Assembly (NCBI GenBank): GCA_013176395.1
Contig: JABMLP010000023.1
Coordinates: 1,046,869-1,110,868 of the forward strand
Origin: Venturia oleaginea
Taxonomy: Eukaryota > Ascomycota > Dothideomycetes > Venturiales > Venturiaceae
Reading direction: 5' to 3'
DNA: 64,000 nucleotides
In this document: in pieces, positions 59,430 to 64,000 of the stretch
Layout of the letters: each line of letters begins with the position of its first letter
Numbering within the stretch: the stretch's first letter is position 1
Position numbers and translations under genes: made by a program
The notes under the pieces: model-generated
Databases searched by the model: none
Told to the model about the DNA's origin: nothing
Seen by the model: only the letters and a program-made list of their open reading frames with translations

Positions 59430-61050
59430 AGCAGTCTCTTTTCATTCAATATTGAACATTAGCCTTCCGCCAACCCGTCCTAATACAACTCCTCTCTTTG
59501 AAGTTTTTAACAACCGCTCACCTTCTCTACGCAACTCTCCTTCACCTTTCATTCCTTCGGCCTGGAAAACGCGTCTGGCACGCTACCAGGACCTTTGCCT
59601 CACATTCTCGGTGGTATTTTGAGACACGGTGCCAAGATCGGGTACATGGGACCTTCTCAGCATATTCTCTCAAAAAATCTCACGTCAGCCTCATTGGCTC
59701 CTCACGTTATCGAACGTCAAGTTACGGAAGACCTCGCGCGAGGCAGAACCTCATTACACACGGGCTACGCGCCATTTATCTCCTCTCCCCTTGGCTTGGC
59801 ACCCAAAGGTGACGGAGGCTGGAGACGAATACATCATTTGTCATATCCAGCATCATACTCAGTGAACGATCATATTCCGGCTGCCTACGGCGCAATCTCG
59901 TATGTCAAATTCGATGACATTCTTACGACCATTCGGATCACCGGCCGCGGTGCAATCATTATCAAACGCGATATCGAAAGTGCCTTTTGCAACGTGCCCG
60001 TGGCAGTTAGTGATAGGTGGCTTCTGGGCCTCAAATGGGGTCACCATTATATCGAAAATTGCCTTCCTTTTGGCCTTCGCACCGCGCCGTTCCTGTCTAA
60101 TCTCTTCGCAGGAGGTTTTCATTGGATTACCCAGCATCGCTTCGGCTGGGTTACCTCCCACTACCTAGATGACTTCGTATTCGTCTTCGCACCTTCGAAA
60201 AACCCTCAACGTATCATCCGCGCACCCTCAGACGACTACAACTACATTGCCAATGAACTGGGCATTCCTCAGAATACTAAGAAGGATGAATAAGGCACTA
60301 CAGTCACGGCCCTCGGCCTCGAAATCGACACGCTTAAGATGGAAGCTAGATTACCGGCAAAGAAGCTTCAAAAAGGCCTCGGAATCACGTCCTCTCTACT
60401 CAAAGCGAAGTCGGTTACTCGCCTTGATATCGAAGCCGCCGCCGGCTTCTTCTCGTTCTGCGCTCAAGTGGTAAGACTAGGCCGGATTCACCTTCGGAGG
60501 TTATGGGACTTTACCTCTGAATTCAAACCTCATTCTACACGTCTCCAGCTCTCTCCGGCGCCCGCCTCGACCTCGAGTGGTGGAGAGACCTCTTGTTACT
60601 CTACAATGGAGTCTACTGCTTTAATGACGATCGCCCTGCAGTCACATTGTTTACTGACGCTTCATCTATTGCGTCAGGCGCGTATTTCATCAGCGAAGAT
60701 AGCAGATGGCCCTCTCAAAAGCGCTCTTTCGCGTTACCTCATCAGCCATCGCAGCTTCACCTTCATATCAACTTCCACGAAGTCAATTCCATCCTTACGT
60801 CCCTTACGATTTGGGGCCGCCAATGGGCTCACAAGGAGCTCAATGTCGTCACCGATAGCGTTACCGCATATTACGCGCTCAAGAATCAATCGGTTCGAGG
60901 CGAAGCTATGAACCCACTTCGTCAACTGCTTCTATTGGCGGCGGCCAACGATATCACGATTAGGCCTCACTGGATCTCATCGGGGAACAACTCTCTTGCC
61001 GACGCGCTATCACGGCTTGACGTACGGAAGATTGCTAACCTCACACATTG
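59430..61050 (+). pseudogene. DIRS-like reverse transcriptase-RNase H, decayed
   Basis: The frame from about 59491 (TPLFEVFNNRSPS) shifts near 59588 to LPHILGGILRHGAKIGYMGPS, an N-terminal RT motif of DIRS-type elements. It continues ISSPLGLAPKGDGGWRRIHHLS, IIKRDIESAFCNVPV, CLPFGLRTAPFLSNLFA and the catalytic HYLDDFVFVF to a TAA at 60291-60293. The RT thumb follows in the same frame (GLEIDTLKMEARLPAKKL) and shifts again near 60540. RNase H has TDASSIASGAYFI, HINFHEVNSI, VVTDSVTAYYALKN and ADALSRLD, the last three being the catalytic D/E positions. One stop and at least two frameshifts make it non-functional. Confidence 0.82.
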
Positions 61051-62161
61051 GCAGAATGTCTCCCTTTCGAACCTCCTACCTCGTATATCAACGCCCTTAG
61101 GGCCGACTGCCCTACCTTCTCCGAGAACCGGGTCAAAATGCTATGGTGTCGCCTTACCGAAGATACTCGCAAAGGCTACACGAACGCCGTCACCCTCTAT
61201 ACCCAATCGTGTATCCTTGACGGACAGCAGCCATGGCCAGCTTGCGAAAGGACCCTTGCGGCGTTCGTTGAACGAAGAGGTTTTGGAGTTGACTCCATTC
61301 GACAGGTGTTACCCGGCATAATTGAGGGCAATCTCTCCGCTATTCGAGCTCATCACGTCGATAGAGGCTGGCCCACCAACGCCTTTGGTAGTGAATATAT
61401 TAGGGCCTGCCTTCGGGGCCTTGAGAGGTTATTCAATCGCCCAACGCGCCCTCGCAACGACATTACCCGGCAGCTTCTCACCGATATCTCGAGCCCGTTC
61501 CTGTCATCTACGGCCAAAGATGAGCTCAACATTACCGCTATTCACGCGGTGGCCTTTGGAGGCATGTTCAGGCTTGGCGAACTCTGCTATGACCGTAAAG
61601 ACCTCGAACAACCAGCTCTCTTCGCGGAGTCACGTCTCTGTCGCGAGGATGTATTCTTCACTGATGATAACAGCTACGGAACAGTCCACCTCAAGCGCTC
61701 GAAGACCGATACCAATCACGAAGGCGTTACCGTCTACCTCGCCCCAGCGATTACCGCCTGTCCTATCAAAGCTCTCCGCCGCCTCTACCAATACGACCCT
61801 CAACCGGGTCACTCTCCTCTCTTCAGCATCGGTACTGACACCGTTAAGAAACACCGATTTCGAGGAGCCTGTACCAAAAAAAAGGGTTACCGACGCCCTT
61901 AAACGCCGAATGCTTCAGTGGAACCCCGCGATATCTACGGCCAACTTCTCCGGTCACAGTTTCCGTAAGGGTGGCGCCAGCGAGGCGGCTCGCAACGGTG
62001 TCTCCTACGACGATATACAAGGGCTAGGTAGATGGAGATCTGACAGCGCTCGCCTCTACATCCGGCATGACCCTCAAAGGATGGTTACTTTACGTTACCA
62101 GGCATCCACAGGCTCTCTCCTACACGTAATAGGGCTACCTACACCTCCGACGTCACCTTGA
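61048..62161 (+). pseudogene. Tyrosine recombinase of the DIRS-like element, one frameshift
   Basis: The ORF overlaps the end of RNase H and begins near MAECLPFEPP. The N-terminal SAM-like part (LTEDTRKGYTNAVTLYTQSC) is followed by the catalytic domain: first Arg in GGMFRLGELC, a beta-hairpin Lys in LKRSKTD, then after a frameshift in an eight-A run (61869-61876) the HSFRKGGAS box (H-x-x-R), GRWRSDSA (Trp/His position) and the nucleophile Tyr in ARLYIRHDP. All five catalytic positions are present across the two frames. Only the A-run prevents a full-length enzyme, so this copy died recently or the run is a sequencing error. Confidence 0.85.
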
Positions 62162-62342
62162 GGCTTCAATTCGACGGAATTTGTCGATTGAGGTGATTTC
62201 AAATTTGCACGTTATTCACAGCGGGTTGCGTCATTCCGGTTTAGTTATCTACACTCGGATTTTTGTCCCCACCCTCGCAGCCATCCCATCTTCTCTTTAC
62301 ACACCACTTCGTTATATTGGGCTTTTCTATGGTGGATTTCTA

Positions 62343-62412
62343 GCCGTATAGGGGTTCTGTAGGCATTTGTATGGCCCTAGCGCTTACAAGGCCTACAGAA
62401 ACCCTATATGGC
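62343..62412. repeat. 22-bp hairpin after the recombinase ORF
   Basis: Arms at 62343-62364 and 62391-62412 with two mismatches and a 26-nt loop. Confidence 0.85.
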
Positions 62413-62750
62413 AAGAAGCTTTGCCAAAAGCCCGCCAATCGCTTGAAATTGAACTCAATTTCAAGCCAAATATTACCGATATAACTGTGTACGAAACATT
62501 TAATTTTGTCTAGTTACATCCAAATGCATCTAAATACTAGCTTCAATTCTTATCTCGACCTGGCTTTCATTATTGTACAACCGTAGCCAGCTGCAGTTTT
62601 GGTGTTCCTCCCTGATTTTCCCTAATGCCTCGTCCAAAACTTCACCCTCAACTTGCGCGACAACAACAAGGAATTTTTGCATGCAAATTTGCCAATGTCT
62701 GCGCATGTACATTCCAAACGATATTCTCGAGTTTGGGCAAAATCCGTCTA

Positions 62751-63022
62751 GGGAGTATGAGTTTCCGGTTGGATTTGTACGCAACCGGAGGCTTTAACAA
62801 AATATTTCTCAGGCAACAAGGCGCTCCATACAAATTTTCAGGTGGAAACTGATATCAACCTCCCAACCAGTTGGTCATTTTGGATAGGGAGCATGAGTTT
62901 CCGGTTGAATTTGTACGCAATTGGAGGTTTCTAACAAAATATTTCTCAGGCAACAAGGCGCACCATACAAATTTTCAAGTGGAAACTGGTATCAACCTCC
63001 CAACCAGTTGGTCATTTTGGAT
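62751..63022. repeat. Two 136-bp tandem repeats
   Basis: Copies start GGGAGTATGAGTTTCCGG (62751) and GGGAGCATGAGTTTCCGG (62887). They are about 90% alike, with shared internal blocks AACAAAATATTTCTCAGGC and CCAACCAGTTGGTC, the latter a short palindrome. Confidence 0.85.
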
Positions 63023-63761
63023 AGGACCTGATCGTGATTCCAAGCGCAATACCCGCAATGTAATTTAGTAGATAAGTCGATACTAGCAAAACAATTGCCT
63101 TTGGCAAAATGATCGGCGGCAAGCTATTAGAAGCGTAATGTGTCTCCGTTGAGAATTTCAACTGAGATTTTGATTTTGGCACATGGCGATCACATTCTAT
63201 ATACAACGTCCGTAATAATGTGGGCCTATATTATATTGGAATCGCGTACAGGTCCTGAGCCGTGGGGGCCGCCGTATTAGTCCTGTTTTTCCTTATAATA
63301 TACCAAGACGATATCAGCGACGCATGTCAGAATACCAAACAAAATTCCTGCCCAAACTAGAATCCCCTACGCCTCTGTTGTAGGAGGCATTATCACTGGG
63401 TATGGCTCCGAAATTTTGGGATTCTCGATACCATCCGTAGCTCAATTGTCGGATAAGCTTTGGAAATTAGGATTTATCGTCAGTTCCGTGCATAGATAGA
63501 AATGAAACAAGGGTAGCACGGCGAGGCTCTACAAGTATTTTTGGCCAGCCACGTGCCAGCTCAACTATACCCTATAAAGATCAGCCGTAATATTCTCGTT
63601 TCGCTTTATCTTTTGTACCGAGTATAACGTAATCGATGGGTTAGTGGCCACTGTGGGTTAGTAGCCACCCCATCAAGGTATCTCAGCGAAAAAATGTATG
63701 CATTCCAACAACCATCTAATCTATTACAATAATATGTATATATCAATTCATGCGCTGATAC
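63023..63761. other. Subtelomeric non-coding region
   Basis: No gene seen. It contains a possible pogo-type transposon end (63627-63680, separate entry). Confidence 0.5.
63627..63680 (+). repeat. Possible end of a fourth pogo-type element
   Basis: TA followed by ACGTAATCGATGGGTTAGTG and a second subrepeat GGGTTAGTAGCCAC. The layout (TA, ACGTAAT, two direct subrepeats) copies that of pogo copy 3. No transposase follows before the LTR fragment. Confidence 0.45.
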
Positions 63762-63827
63762 TGTCACGGGGCGAGTTCGGGTATCAGGAGGAAGGAGCAG
63801 CAGCAGGAACAGGTATCATTCAACAGG
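63762..63827 (+). mobile_element. Truncated family A LTR fused to the telomere
   Basis: TGTCACGGGGCGAGTTCGGG to ATCATTCAACAGG matches the first 66 bp of the family A LTR (compare 19519). It ends exactly where the telomere starts, sharing GG with the first repeat. Confidence 0.85.
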
Positions 63828-64000
63828 GTTAGGGTTAGGGTTAGGGTTAGGGTTAGGGTTAGGGTTAGGGTTAGGGTTAGGGTTAGGGTTAGGGTTAGGG
63901 TTAGGGTTAGGGTTAGGGTTAGGGTTAGGGTTAGGGTTAGGGTTAGGGTTAGGGTTAGGGTTAGGGTTAGGGTTAGGGTTAGGGTTAGGGTTAGGGTTAG
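63828..64000 (+). repeat. Telomere, (TTAGGG)n
   Basis: About 29 perfect TTAGGG units running to the window end in the G-rich, 5'-to-3' outward direction. This is a true chromosome terminus. Confidence 0.98.

Larger units (their letters stand above)
57684..62412 (+). mobile_element. DIRS/Ngaro-like tyrosine-recombinase retrotransposon
   Basis: Gag-like ORF with a CCCH-type zinc motif, then RT with the DIRS-type LPFGLRTAPFLSNLFA and YLDD, RNase H, and an overlapping tyrosine recombinase: the order and the recombinase instead of an integrase define DIRS-like elements. Boundaries are not resolved; the left limit is the edge of pogo copy 3 and the right limit the terminal hairpin. Neither split direct repeats nor inverted repeats could be confirmed by eye. 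Frameshifts, a stop and a solo LTR show that this copy is inactive. Confidence 0.75.
62162..63022. other. 3' region of the DIRS-like element with hairpin and tandem repeats
   Basis: Non-coding. Arms GCCGTATAGGGGTTCTGTAGGC (62343-62364) and 62391-62412 form a 22-bp hairpin with two mismatches. Further on are two 136-bp tandem copies (62751-62886 and 62887-63022) with the core GAGTTTCCGGTTGRATTTGT. These may belong to the element's terminal repeats or to unrelated subtelomeric sequence. Confidence 0.55.

Noticed and set aside
63828..64000. The TTAGGG run considered as an internal telomere-like repeat
   Set aside because: The repeats are perfect, reach the window end and point outward; a true terminus is the simpler reading.
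1..64000. CRISPR arrays, operons, ribosome-binding sites or bacterial defence systems
   Set aside because: The window is nuclear fungal DNA with spliced genes and a telomere; no such structures occur.

Overview
The window is the end of a filamentous ascomycete (Pezizomycotina) chromosome. Its right edge is a run of TTAGGG repeats (63828-64000), so the reading direction is centromere-to-telomere. Host genes have short introns (about 50-80 nt, GTAGGT/GTGAGT donors and CAG/TAG acceptors), and the proteins are typical fungal ones. The class is uncertain. An intron with a repeated hairpin would fit Dothideomycetes, where introner-like elements are known, but this is only a hint.

Layout. 1-19.1 kb is a gene-rich arm: a Pot1/Cdc13-like telomeric single-strand-binding protein (cut by the left edge), a thioredoxin-fold protein without the CxxC cysteines, the 5'-3' exoribonuclease Xrn1, the RbAp48-type WD40 protein Hat2, an intron-containing tRNA-Gly(GCC), an MFS drug transporter and one uncharacterised gene. 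19.5-36.0 kb is a transposon island: a chromodomain Ty3/gypsy element without a recognisable 5' LTR, interrupted by a Ty1/copia element and by a solo LTR. The copia element is itself interrupted by an inverted solo LTR, which is split by a non-LTR-like element. Every insertion has target-site duplications, so the order of events can be read. A pogo/Fot1-type DNA transposon follows. 36.2-52.7 kb is a second host gene block: Hid1, the TFIIH helicase Ssl2/XPB, a HET-domain relic, a PIN-like protein, a Kha1-type K+/H+ antiporter, an AT-hook membrane protein and a hotdog thioesterase. 53.7-64 kb is the subtelomere: two more pogo elements (one split by a solo LTR), a DIRS/Ngaro-like tyrosine-recombinase retroelement (split by a solo LTR of the gypsy family), tandem repeats, and an LTR fragment onto which the telomere is fused.

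The host genes are mostly housekeeping and do not form a cluster or pathway. The most unusual content is in the repeats: a copia element whose 5' LTR has been replaced by a foldback structure, a half-tRNA(iMet) primer site, repeated covarying hairpins in the copia leader, a coding-free element with an (AATC)n tail, a DIRS/Ngaro-like retroelement, and a chromosome end capped directly on a broken LTR. The transposons show scattered CpG-type nonsense changes but not heavy RIP.
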